Shown one piece after another: positions 15,424 through 23,329 of a stretch of 64,000 nt of DNA (its first letter is position 1; every line of letters starts with the position of its first letter). The notes beneath the pieces were generated by a model, which had not been told where the DNA came from, searched no databases, and was given only the letters and a program-made list of their open reading frames with translations. Made by a program: the position numbers and the translations under genes. The stretch comes from Synechocystis sp. PCC 7509 (GTDB lineage: Bacteria; Cyanobacteriota; Cyanobacteriia; Cyanobacteriales; Chroococcidiopsidaceae). The stretch is taken from contig NZ_ALVU02000001.1 in the NCBI RefSeq assembly GCF_000332075.2, forward strand, positions 868,001 to 932,000. Direction: 5' to 3'.

Positions 15424-17775
15424 ATGAACCCACTGAAGACAAATGACAAGACCGTAGATGTGATCGCACTTGGAGAAGAAACCTCTAGTGATCCTAGTAT
15501 AACACAGAACACCCCTAATCTCCCTGTAGTTACCGTAGATTCAGTTGAGGAGATTCGTTGTACGTCACTTAATGATAAACACCGGAAAGAGACTATAGAG
15601 GGTAGCTGTGTGTCTGAAGCGATCGCACAGTCAGCATTCTTTACTACAAATCGAGAGTGTGATGTAGTAGATTACCTCAGACGTAAGGGAGGGGGCAAAG
15701 TAGTAGGAGAGTATGGGGGTGAGCAGATAACAGACTTAAGCTCAGGTTGGGCTGTACACTGTGTTATTCCTTATACGGGTAAAGTAGATACGTTAGCAGG
15801 ACAGTTTAAACCCGATCACCCCTCACCAAAGTTAGATGAAAACGGTAAGCCAAAGTTAGGTACGGACGGTAAGCCCAAGGTAAATAAGTACCTTTCCCGT
15901 AACGGTGGAGGTACGCCAATGTTCCTAAGAATGCCAGATGAGAATTATTGGAGAGGTGTAATAGATGAGGAGGGTGAGAAACAGCAACCAATCTTTATCA
16001 CTGAGGGAGCTAAGAAAGCAGGAGCTTTATTGACTCTTGGCAAAGCTGCTATTGCCCTCCCAGGTGTTGATAACACGCAGGATAAAGAGGACAAAAAGGA
16101 GCTACACCAATATATCTTTGACTTCCTGAATCCAGGTAGAACAGTGGTCATTTGCTACGATGCAGATCAACACACGAACCCCGGTGTAAAGAGAGGATTG
16201 CGGAAATTGGTGAGGAGACTCAGAAAGTTTGAAGGGGTGACAGTTAAAAACTTACCCCTACCTAATGACCCTGAAGCTAAAGGTGTAGATGATTTTGTCA
16301 AAAAGCACGGCGCAGAAGCTCTGGAGAGATTGATCGCAAACGCAAAGGAGTGGGGAAGTAGTGAAGTTGAGGAATGGGAATTTAAGGAAGGGGACACAAC
16401 AATAGAGGTCGCCTTTACTGAGGCTTGGAAGGATAACTATGGGAAAGATTATAAGTTAACTAAGAGCGGCTGGATACATAGAGGAGAGACGTACTGGAAG
16501 CACATAGAGGAAAGGGAAATGAAGCAAAGAGCGATCGCACTCCTAGAAAAGGCATACGAATATAGAGAGAAGGTGGGCAACAAGTTTGTATTTGCTTCTA
16601 CAGCAAATCTAAATAACTGTTGGACGTACCTGCACAACAAAATATGTGAGGAAGTGAAAGAGGACTACTCAGGCATTGCTTTTAACAACGGCTACTTAGA
16701 CCTTGAGACTAGAGAGTTTGGTGAAGTAGCAGAGAGTAAGATTAGTCTCCATGGTGTAGATTACGATTACGATCCAAGCGTGAACGAATGCCCACCGATG
16801 TTCTTACGCTTCATTGAGTCATCCTATGGTTTAGACCAACTAGAGTCAATACGGGCTTATACCAGTTGGGTAATTGACACTACAGCCCCCTGGAAAAACT
16901 TTCCTTTCTTACTGGGCAAAAGCCAAAGTGGTAAATCGGAATTACTGAAGGTTTGGGTGAAGCTGTTGCCAGAAGGGGCAGTAAGATCAGTGTCAAACCC
17001 AAATGAATTGAGTAAGGAGGAGGGAAGACAAAAAGTAGTAGGTAAGCGAATGTATACCGTGGGAGACTTCACTGGGCATATTCCTGACCTAGGCGCGATA
17101 CTTGAGATGGTGAATAATCACCCCCTGACAATCAGAAAACTGTACAGTAGTGACTCACCCTCGATCAAACTCTACTGTCGGTTAGTCTTTGCAGCCGTGG
17201 ATGTACCAAGACAGAAAGGTACAGCAGGCTGGGATAAGCGCGTAAACTACATCACAACTAAAGACTTTGTAGACAAGCTACAGCTACCCCTTGGTATGAA
17301 GTTAGAGGATGAGTTAGCTAAGGAAATACCAGCGATCGCATCTTGGGCGATCAACATGGATAGAGGCGTAAGGGATATGTATCTGGAAACGAAACTAAAT
17401 AAGAACGCCCATGATGAAGCTGAGAAAGACAACAACATCTATGCTCAATTCTTATCTGAGGAGTTTGTCGCAGCAGAAGACAGTGAGCATTTAATTGATA
17501 TTGCCTCTCTATTCCGTCCTTTTCTCGCCTATGCAAGTTACAAAAATCAAGGAAAGGACATTAAGCAAGGATCGTTTGTTAAGGGCTTCAGAGCGCTGCT
17601 TGATAAAAAGAATAGAGTAACTGACAGAGAACACAACGTGAGGATAGGGGGCAGATTAACAGGAGTAGAAAGGATTGTCAAAGGTTTAACACTGGAAGAA
17701 CCTAAGCGTTTTAATGAAAGACAGCCTGGAATGTGGGAGTACGATCCTAACTACACCTCACACCATAAAAAATAG
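15424..17775 (+). CDS. Primase-helicase: DUF3854 TOPRIM-like plus SF3/D5-type ATPase
   Basis: 783 residues from ATG 15424; an in-frame TTG at 15385 has no better support. Residues about 185-310 form a TOPRIM-like domain: Glu194 (FITEGAKKAG) and Asp246/Asp248 (VVICYDADQH), ending in a VDDF motif. Residues about 400-650 form a D5/VirE-like helicase: Walker A GKSQSGKS at 498-505, then Walker B-like and sensor segments (MYTVGDFTGHIP; RLVFAAVDVPR). This layout is used by phage satellites, integrative plasmids and prophages to start their own replication. The predicted origin lies immediately downstream. Confidence 0.85.
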   Translation: MNPLKTNDKTVDVIALGEETSSDPSITQNTPNLPVVTVDSVEEIRCTSLNDKHRKETIEGSCVSEAIAQSAFFTTNRECDVVDYLRRKGGGKVVGEYGGEQITDLSSGWAVHCVIPYTGKVDTLAGQFKPDHPSPKLDENGKPKLGTDGKPKVNKYLSRNGGGTPMFLRMPDENYWRGVIDEEGEKQQPIFITEGAKKAGALLTLGKAAIALPGVDNTQDKEDKKELHQYIFDFLNPGRTVVICYDADQHTNPGVKRGLRKLVRRLRKFEGVTVKNLPLPNDPEAKGVDDFVKKHGAEALERLIANAKEWGSSEVEEWEFKEGDTTIEVAFTEAWKDNYGKDYKLTKSGWIHRGETYWKHIEEREMKQRAIALLEKAYEYREKVGNKFVFASTANLNNCWTYLHNKICEEVKEDYSGIAFNNGYLDLETREFGEVAESKISLHGVDYDYDPSVNECPPMFLRFIESSYGLDQLESIRAYTSWVIDTTAPWKNFPFLLGKSQSGKSELLKVWVKLLPEGAVRSVSNPNELSKEEGRQKVVGKRMYTVGDFTGHIPDLGAILEMVNNHPLTIRKLYSSDSPSIKLYCRLVFAAVDVPRQKGTAGWDKRVNYITTKDFVDKLQLPLGMKLEDELAKEIPAIASWAINMDRGVRDMYLETKLNKNAHDEAEKDNNIYAQFLSEEFVAAEDSEHLIDIASLFRPFLAYASYKNQGKDIKQGSFVKGFRALLDKKNRVTDREHNVRIGGRLTGVERIVKGLTLEEPKRFNERQPGMWEYDPNYTSHHKK

Positions 17776-17803
17776 ACCGTTGTGGTAAACGCTTGTAGCT
17801 GAT

Positions 17804-18177
17804 ACAAACATCCGACAAGTCACGTATACTGGTACAAAATACTGGTACAAAATAAATCAGCTACAAGCCTTACCATGCAAAAATTTCAGTCCTAAACGTC
17901 GTAGAATGGTACATTTTGATTTTCATTCTGTACCAGCTACAATGTAGACACAGTAGGTAGCCTAGTTTTTTTGGTACAATGGTACATTATTTAAAGAGAA
18001 AGTATATATAAAAAGAGTAAAGAGAGTATATCCTGTAGAAACTTTTAGAGAATTATTCTGTACCAGGATACATGATACACCTGTAAGCGCTACTGTACAT
18101 ACAATGTAGCTGGTACATTTTTGATTTATTTTGTACCAGTATTTTGTACCAGTATACGTGACTTGTCGGATGTTTGT
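17804..18177. other. Putative replication origin: 56-bp inverted repeat with TGTACC sites
   Basis: A perfect 56-bp inverted repeat (17804-17859 and 18122-18177) encloses 262 bases. The hexamer GGTACA or its complement TGTACC occurs ten times between 17831 and 18150 (17831, 17844, 17908, 17929, 17973, 17981, 18059, 18112, 18132, 18145). A 70-base A/T-rich tract at about 17985-18057 lies in the middle. Repeated short sites, an AT-rich core and a position just after the primase-helicase gene are the hallmarks of an initiator-bound origin. An operator/centromere or a transcription-attenuation role is the alternative. Confidence 0.65.
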
Positions 18178-18273
18178 TATTGTTGACCTTTCCACTGCTA
18201 CAACGAGTCATTTCTTCCCACAAAGCGATCGCGATTACACTCCCCCGCTAACTATCCCTCACGTTGTAACCGT

Positions 18274-18290
18274 ATACGTGCATTGACATA
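18274..18290 (+). repeat. 17-bp direct repeat, copy 2
   Basis: Identical to 14568-14584 (ATACGTGCATTGACATA). It lies 97 bases beyond the right arm of the 56-bp inverted repeat. Confidence 0.8.
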
Positions 18291-18666
18291 CAAGACATTC
18301 CACTGTCGCAGCTATAGTGAGTAATTCTGACTCCGCGTCAAACCTTTGAGTGCTTTTTCCCTAAAAAATTGACTGAGCAACTTATGATCTTTACGATTGT
18401 TTTCGCTACTCAAGTTACCTTAAATCTAAAACTTCTATCTGGCAACTGAAATACGTCTAGTTCGATGTCACCCAAAAGAATAATTGCCCTCACAGCTTTT
18501 TGAGTGTCGTTAAATTGTCTTGCTTACTTCAAATTATAAACAGTTGTTAAAAAGGATACGCAAATATCCCGCTATTCAGTTCTAACTTAGCTACATCTGC
18601 ATATCAACGAAAATACTAAAAAACCACTCGATGTTTCCCTAAGTGGTTCGCAAAACTAACACTTAA

Positions 18667-18957
18667 CTACTGGTAAAACTCCTGCTCACACTGCTTATAA
18701 ACTCGTTCCCTTTCTCGCGCATTCTCCTCCCCAATTTCAGCTAACACATAATACTGCCTGTCCCCTGCACGAGCCATCCTAGATTTCATTCCAAATTCCC
18801 GCCAAGTTTTAGCAAGGGATGAATTATACCGTTGCTCAAAACAGTCACTAGCATATATAGCCTTACGCTCCTCTATCCGCATTTCTTGCATAGCATAAAG
18901 TCCTGATACAGTAACTACTCCAATGATAATTAGAGCGGAAATCCTACCATATTTCAT
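18667..18957 (-). CDS. Small single-pass membrane or exported protein
   Basis: 96 residues. The N-terminal hydrophobic stretch (SALIIIGVVTVSGLYAM) after a short basic start is a signal anchor or signal peptide. The rest is soluble, charged and contains two Cys (YASDCFEQ and YKQCEQEF) that could pair outside the cytoplasm. No family is recognised. It is within the right part of the element. Confidence 0.55.
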   Translation of the reverse strand: MKYGRISALIIIGVVTVSGLYAMQEMRIEERKAIYASDCFEQRYNSSLAKTWREFGMKSRMARAGDRQYYVLAEIGEENARERERVYKQCEQEFYQ

Positions 18958-19100
18958 GTTTTGTTTTCTGTACTAAATTATTCTTAATATACTTGCACGT
19001 TTTTACACCGTCAATACCTCAGACCCGTCAGGGTTACTTACGTCAGTAAAGCTTTGTGTCTGCGTTAGAAATTCTGATTAAAACTCATTATTTAAGTGCG

Positions 19101-19571
19101 CTACTTTTTGGCTTCTAAATCCCTGGTTCTACCTTCATCTTTCCAACTTGTAGAACGTGCTGCAAAAATAGCACCACAAACAGCAATAAACCCGCCTGTA
19201 TTGGTATATGTACTTTTTGCACTAATTGCACCGATATTGTAAGTACGATCTAACCCAAACGAGCCAGATGATACCGTCGGATCGTAAGTTAGCCCGATTC
19301 CCATCATTGCACCACCTAAGATAAGTAGAAACCAACCAAAGCCGTGCGTAGGGTTATTTACGCTTTGTGCGCCAGTTATGGTAGATGCTTGGTTATTTGA
19401 TGTTGACCTTACTTCTGAGCTTAAGCCTTGCTCCTTCGTCTCGTCAGAAACTAATGCACTTTTGGGCTGATCGCTCCATCCGCACTTTTTACAAACTATT
19501 CTTCCTGTTGCATAGCGAAGGGGTAGCACAGATGTACATTTCGGACAGTTTTCTGATTCAGACAATTTCAT
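19101..19571 (-). CDS. Zinc-ribbon membrane protein
   Basis: 156 residues from ATG 19571, chosen because GAGG lies about 7 bases upstream; a further in-frame start at 19583 lacks one. The N-terminus is a zinc ribbon (CPKC at residues about 10-13 and CKKCGW near 28-32). A polar linker follows, then two hydrophobic segments (GWFLLILGGAMMGIGLTY and GGFIAVCGAIFAA) that probably cross the membrane as a hairpin. The function is unknown. Confidence 0.6.
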   Translation of the reverse strand: MKLSESENCPKCTSVLPLRYATGRIVCKKCGWSDQPKSALVSDETKEQGLSSEVRSTSNNQASTITGAQSVNNPTHGFGWFLLILGGAMMGIGLTYDPTVSSGSFGLDRTYNIGAISAKSTYTNTGGFIAVCGAIFAARSTSWKDEGRTRDLEAKK

Positions 19572-19830
19572 AAAATACCTCACTTAGCTTTAACTTGCGT
19601 TGATGGCTCTCTATCTGCTAATTGCAGTATTCCCAAACTAAAGTCACATCTAACTAGGTTCATCAGTTTTTCTATAAAATTCTCAGCTTATTTCCCAGTT
19701 GATACTGTTGTGATTTATATGTTGTACGCGATCGCTCCCGACTCGCGTAGTCTCACTCTTGACGCTGACTAATCCCTTAAGCCAAATTAGAGTCGTCAAC
19801 AGAACAAACTACCCACACTCAATTGGTTAA

Positions 19831-20583
19831 ATGGGTACTTTGCACCACTGCACTCAAAATGTAGCGTCCCTTCCTATGTCTTCTACAACCCCAACTCTCA
19901 CCCAAATTCTAGCCAACAGTGCAGAAAGAGAGAAACTAGAACAACGCCTATGGGCAAAGGTAGAGAAAAGCCCTGATAGTCATTGTTGGCTGTGGACAGG
20001 GAGTAAGAACAAAAGCGGCTACGGCGCGATTAAAGTAGCCGGGAAGCCTCTACAAGTACACAGAGTAGTCTATGAAATGTCTTATGGAATTATACCTAGC
20101 GATCACTTTGTCAGACATCGCTGTGATAATCCCTCGTGCTGCAATCCGAAGCACCTCAAGTTAGGGAGCAACCAAGATAACGTAGACGACCGGACGCTGC
20201 GGGGGAGATCCGTTAAAGGGTCTAAACAGACTACTGCCAAACTAACCGAGTACGAGGTTGAGGAAATTATTAGGGAATTACAGGGGAGTTTTATCACTAC
20301 TCAGGCGATCGCCCAAAAGTACGGGGTAGTTAGATCCGTTGTAAGTAGGATTAACACGGGTAAGTCTTGGACTCATGTTAGCCCCCACTTGAGTAGACCG
20401 ATACGCCCCTACGATCTCCCTAGAGGGACACCAGACGCTAAATTGAATGTTGACCAGGTTAAGGCAATTCGTCACCGCTACAACCTCGGTGAGAAGCAGT
20501 GTGACTTAGCTAGAGAGTTTCAAGTGTCCCTCAGTGCAATTTCTAACTTAGTCAATTTCCAGACTTGGGCGGGTGTCGTTTGA
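19831..20583 (+). CDS. HNH endonuclease with C-terminal HTH repeats
   Basis: 250 residues, or 235 if ATG 19876 is used. Residues about 50-115 hold an HNH domain: CWLWTGSKNKSGYG, VHRVVYEMSYG, then RHRCDNPSCCNPKHL, typical of phage HNH homing-type nucleases. Two helix-turn-helix-like segments follow (TTQAIAQKYGVVRSVVSRI and KQCDLAREFQVSLSAISNL), suitable for specific DNA binding. It is the rightmost gene, ending 4 bases before the integrase arm repeats. Roles could be homing, exclusion of competitors or a passenger; the sequence does not decide. Confidence 0.8.
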   Translation: MGTLHHCTQNVASLPMSSTTPTLTQILANSAEREKLEQRLWAKVEKSPDSHCWLWTGSKNKSGYGAIKVAGKPLQVHRVVYEMSYGIIPSDHFVRHRCDNPSCCNPKHLKLGSNQDNVDDRTLRGRSVKGSKQTTAKLTEYEVEEIIRELQGSFITTQAIAQKYGVVRSVVSRINTGKSWTHVSPHLSRPIRPYDLPRGTPDAKLNVDQVKAIRHRYNLGEKQCDLAREFQVSLSAISNLVNFQTWAGVV

Positions 20584-20586
20584 AGC

Positions 20587-20617
20587 TTGCATAAACCTTG
20601 CATAAAAGTTGCATAAA
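20587..20617 (+). repeat. Integrase arm-type repeats, right end
   Basis: Three copies of TTGCATAAA at 20587-20595, 20598-20606 and 20609-20617, exactly 11 bases apart (one helical turn), about 60 bases inside attR. They match the two copies next to the integrase gene. Confidence 0.7.
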
Positions 20618-20676
20618 AATACGGATATTAGGTTAATCTAGACAGGTATAAACCGTGAGATGCTGACGCTCTAAGG

Positions 20677-20726
20677 AATGGAGAATAGGAGACTCGAACC
20701 CCTGACCTCTGCGGTGCGATCGCAGC
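20677..20726. other. attR: attachment site inside tRNA-Ala
   Basis: The 50-bp repeat identical to 9525-9574. It covers the 3' half of the intact tRNA-Ala gene from the anticodon arm to just past the discriminator base. The HIP1 octamer GCGATCGC lies within it. Confidence 0.9.
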
Positions 20727-20751
20727 ACTCTACCAACTGAGCTAATTCCCC
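20679..20751 (-). tRNA. tRNA-Ala (anticodon CGC)
   Basis: 73 nucleotides fold into a complete cloverleaf: acceptor GGGGAAT/ATTCTCC with the alanine identity pair G3-U70, D arm GCTC/GAGT, anticodon stem CTGCG/CGCAG with loop ATCGCAC (anticodon CGC), T arm AGGGG-TTCGAGT-CTCCT, discriminator A; the CCA end is not encoded. It reads GCG codons. Its 3' half is the integration target of the adjacent element and is restored by the element end, so the tRNA stays functional. Confidence 0.95.
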
Positions 20752-20795
20752 TTTTGTTCAATTTTCCATCATAACATTTTGCTAGCCAGAAAAGT

Positions 20796-21503
20796 TTATT
20801 TTTTCTCTCTTAATACTTTTTGCACTCGTTCTATTTCTAAATCGTGAAGATAATCAACTGTCCAATTTGCTTGACGCTGAAGCATATGGAAGGGATAGGT
20901 ATTAGCTACGCCTACAACGGCGATTCCCGCTTGTTTGGCGGCTTGGATACCTACGGGGGTATCTTCAATGGCTAAACAGTTCGCAGGCTGTAAATTAGTG
21001 TTGGGATAGAGTTCTTTAAGACGTTCTACGGCTAAAAGATAGCCATCGGGGGCGGGTTTGCTCGTATTTATATCGTCTCCAGCAATGATCGCATTAAAGT
21101 ATTTAGCTAAATTTGTACTATTGAGGACAAGTTCTACTTCTTTGCGAATAGCGCCTGTAACTACAGCTAACTTAATGTTGCGCGATGTTAGTTGATATAT
21201 CAAATCTTCCACACCAGTATAAATTGGCAACTGCTCCGATTTTTCGTGCCACAGTTTTTGATAGGCTTGGGCTTTGCGCTCGATTAATTCGGTTAAATAA
21301 CTGTCGCTGACCACTCTACCGCGATTAGTGAGTAATTCTTTTAAACAAAGGCGATCGCTTCTTCCTAAGCAAACTTTTCTAAATTCCCCTGGTTGGGGGC
21401 GCAAATTTTCCCCTAGCAAAATTTGCTCTATTAGTTGCTCATGCAAGGGTTCATCATTAATAATCACCCCGTTAAAATCAAATAAAACTGCCTTCAAACT
21501 CAT
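20796..21503 (-). CDS. HAD superfamily hydrolase, beta-phosphoglucomutase-like
   Basis: 235 residues. HAD motif I reads LFDFNGVI (Asp9 nucleophile, but Asn11 where the general acid Asp is usual), the cap domain is helical, motif II is AVVTGA, motif III Lys in TSKPAPDGYLLA and motif IV CLAIEDTPVGIQAAK. The layout matches phosphatases or phosphomutases of the PGMB-like subfamily. The Asn in place of the second Asp would be expected to weaken phosphatase turnover. It lies directly beyond the tRNA-Ala on the chromosomal side and 6 bases after the next methyltransferase gene, probably in one operon. Confidence 0.85.
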   Translation of the reverse strand: MSLKAVLFDFNGVIINDEPLHEQLIEQILLGENLRPQPGEFRKVCLGRSDRLCLKELLTNRGRVVSDSYLTELIERKAQAYQKLWHEKSEQLPIYTGVEDLIYQLTSRNIKLAVVTGAIRKEVELVLNSTNLAKYFNAIIAGDDINTSKPAPDGYLLAVERLKELYPNTNLQPANCLAIEDTPVGIQAAKQAGIAVVGVANTYPFHMLQRQANWTVDYLHDLEIERVQKVLREKK

Positions 21504-21509
21504 AGCTTT

Positions 21510-22358
21510 TTAGTAACCGGGCGCAGGTATCCAAGCTGAGTCAACAGCATACTCTTTTGTCGGCGCTAATGGTTTGACGGCGCGAGTTACTTGATGAATA
21601 AACCACCAGTCTAGAGTTTGCACGGCGGCAAATCCGGCTTTATTCATCCAATTATCGACGCTGGCGGCGGCATAATCCTTGATATACGGTTCTTCAAAGA
21701 TGTTAGTTAACCACTCTAAATTGCGTAGGGTTTGCTGATTGCCATCGAGGATTGCTACTTCTCCCCCGGCGGGTAATAAACGGAAGCATTCATGCAGAAT
21801 TGTTTGAGATACAGCCGTTGGCGTTTCATGAAACAACAAGGATGCTGTAACTAAATCGAAACTACTATCTTTAAACCCTGTTTGTTCGGCGTTTCCTTGT
21901 ATCCACTCAATATCTAATCCGGCAAGTTTTGCTTTATGACTTGCTCTAACTAGCATATAAGGAGATAAGTCTAAGCCGATGACTTCCGCACCGGGAAAGG
22001 CTTGTTTGAGCATTAAAGTCGTTGAACCCGTACCGCAACCTAAATCTAAAATTCGCCTCGGTTTACATTGAATAGAGTCTATAAGAAATTGGCGTACTAG
22101 GTTTTCGCCGGGAGGTAAAACATATTGAGTAATTGGATCGTAGGAAACGGCTGCACCCGCAGTTAAATAACCGCCATCAATTCCATGAAAGTTTTGGCTA
22201 CTGTAGTAATCGGGAATTGTGATATCTGCTTTTTGGAAAGCTGCGCCTTCAGCCTCCCAATCTACACTTTTGTAGTAACGCTGCAATTCTTCTTCATTAA
22301 TAAAGGAGCGAACTATAGGAGATAAAAAGCGTTCCCAGATTGTGTCTTGACGTGCCAT
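21510..22358 (-). CDS. Class I SAM-dependent methyltransferase
   Basis: 282 residues. An N-terminal helical extension (FINEEELQRYYKSVDW) precedes a Rossmann methyltransferase core with motif I RILDLGCGTGSTTLM, GLDLSPYMLVRA and a later LFHETPTAVSQ segment. Substrate is unknown; the core resembles the UbiE/Methyltransf_11 group. It is followed on the same strand by the HAD hydrolase with 6 bases between. Confidence 0.85.
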   Translation of the reverse strand: MARQDTIWERFLSPIVRSFINEEELQRYYKSVDWEAEGAAFQKADITIPDYYSSQNFHGIDGGYLTAGAAVSYDPITQYVLPPGENLVRQFLIDSIQCKPRRILDLGCGTGSTTLMLKQAFPGAEVIGLDLSPYMLVRASHKAKLAGLDIEWIQGNAEQTGFKDSSFDLVTASLLFHETPTAVSQTILHECFRLLPAGGEVAILDGNQQTLRNLEWLTNIFEEPYIKDYAAASVDNWMNKAGFAAVQTLDWWFIHQVTRAVKPLAPTKEYAVDSAWIPAPGY

Positions 22359-22474
22359 AGAGTTTGGTAGGTGTAGAGTTGGATTTGCCCTCTTTACAAA
22401 GTTTAATATATTGATTGGGTTTGGGGCGATAGTGCGATCGCATTAGAATAGCTTTTAACTTTGCGCGACTTTCT

Positions 22475-23329
22475 GTGAAAACTGATACTATTTTTTTCCG
22501 TTTGTTTCAAGAATTTCCCTATATCTTCTTTGAACTAATTGGTCAACCTGAATTACCCGCCGATACTTATCAATTTACCTCGGTTGAACTCAAACAACTT
22601 GCCTTTCGGCTTGACGGCTTATTTTTGCCACCTCCTAATCAGCCAAATCTACCAATGTATTTTGTTGAAGTACAGTTTCAAAAAGATCAGGGGTTTTACT
22701 ACCGCCTGTTCTCTTGAAAACCTTTTGGGAGGCTGCTGCCTCCCCAAAAGTTTCCGCTTGCAGAAATTTTCCTGTATATTTATCAGTACAAACCTACAAA
22801 TAACTGGCGTGCAGTAGTCGTTTATCCCCGGCGGAGTGTCGAATCAGAACAGCCGATACAATATCAATTGCTCCTAAATAGTAACCAGGTACAAATTATC
22901 TATTTAGATGAGCTAGGGAAATTTGCTGAAGACTCTTTAGGGGTGGGAATTGTGCATTTAGTAGTAGAAAGCCAGCAAAAAGCTACTGAACGAGCAAAAC
23001 AACTAATCGATCGCATCAGACAACAAGTAACAGATCCGCAAATTCGGCAGCAAATTATAGAATTTATTGAGACGATAGTAATATACAAATTTCCGCTTCT
23101 CAGCCGTCAGGAGGTAGAAGTCATGTTAGGTCTAGATTTGATTAGAAATACCAGAGTTTATCAAGAAGCTTTTGCAGAAGGAGAACAACAGGGTAGGTTA
23201 GCAGGCGAACAACAGGCTAAGTTAGCCGCAGTAAAGCGATTATTAGAGTTGGGTTTGACTTTAGAGCAGATAGCACAGGTAATGGAGTTAGATATTGAAG
23301 TTGTTACACAAGCAGCACAGCAATTGTAA
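22475..23329 (+). pseudogene. DUF2887 (Rpn/PD-(D/E)XK-like) gene interrupted by a hairpin insert
   Basis: The GTG start at 22475 gives MKTDTIFFRLFQEFPYIFFE, the typical start of DUF2887 proteins (Rpn transposase-like nuclease fold, with FVEVQFQKD as core). After LFS the frame meets TGA (22715-22717) at the start of a 48-base insert, then resumes in the same frame with EIFLYIYQYKPTNNWRAVVV and runs to 23329. The C-terminal part has the DUF2887 ending with charged repeat (GEQQGRLAGEQQAKLA). Without the insert the protein would be about 268 residues. A downstream start could still give a C-terminal fragment. Confidence 0.75.
22715..22762. repeat. 48-nt hairpin insert with in-frame stop
   Basis: The insert length (16 codons) keeps the frame. 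Its core, AAACCTTTTGGGAGGC, then TGCT, then GCCTCCCCAAAAGTTT, is an almost perfect stem of about 15 bp. It looks like a small palindromic mobile repeat that has landed in a coding region. Its only coding effect is one TGA. Confidence 0.65.

Larger units (their letters stand above)
17776..18666. other. Non-coding origin-containing region
   Basis: About 890 bases without a convincing gene. The left half is the inverted-repeat origin candidate; then the 17-bp repeat ATACGTGCATTGACATA (18274-18290). From about 18300 to 18666 nothing further is recognised. Confidence 0.6.
9525..20726. mobile_element. Integrative element of about 11.15 kb in tRNA-Ala(CGC)
   Basis: Bounded by a perfect 50-bp direct repeat (9525-9574 and 20677-20726) whose right copy lies inside an intact tRNA-Ala gene and whose left copy is the displaced 3' half. 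Next to the left copy is a tyrosine integrase, and both ends carry TTGCATAAA repeats of arm-type spacing. The cargo includes a three-gene operon with an excisionase-like HTH protein, a ribbon-helix-helix regulator, a primase-helicase, a repeat-rich putative origin, an LRAT-like protein, membrane proteins and an HNH protein. No capsid, terminase, tail or conjugation genes are seen. HIP1 octamers are present, so it has a cyanobacterial history. I infer a plasmid- or satellite-like integrative replicon. Confidence 0.85.

Noticed and set aside
15806-17536. Several 60-80 codon reverse frames inside the primase gene
   Set aside because: Antisense shadows of the coding frame without ribosome-binding sites.
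17804-18177. CRISPR array reading of the repeat cluster
   Set aside because: The repeats are 6-mers in both orientations with irregular spacing, not 25-40 bp repeats with regular spacers; no cas genes nearby.
17962-18195. 77-codon frame on the minus strand in the origin region
   Set aside because: It overlaps the 56-bp inverted repeat and the TGTACC array; its composition follows the repeats and there is no ribosome-binding site.
22715-22762. TGA plus hairpin as a selenocysteine (SECIS) signal
   Set aside because: DUF2887 proteins are not selenoproteins, no Sec machinery is seen in the window, and the hairpin fits a palindromic repeat insert better.
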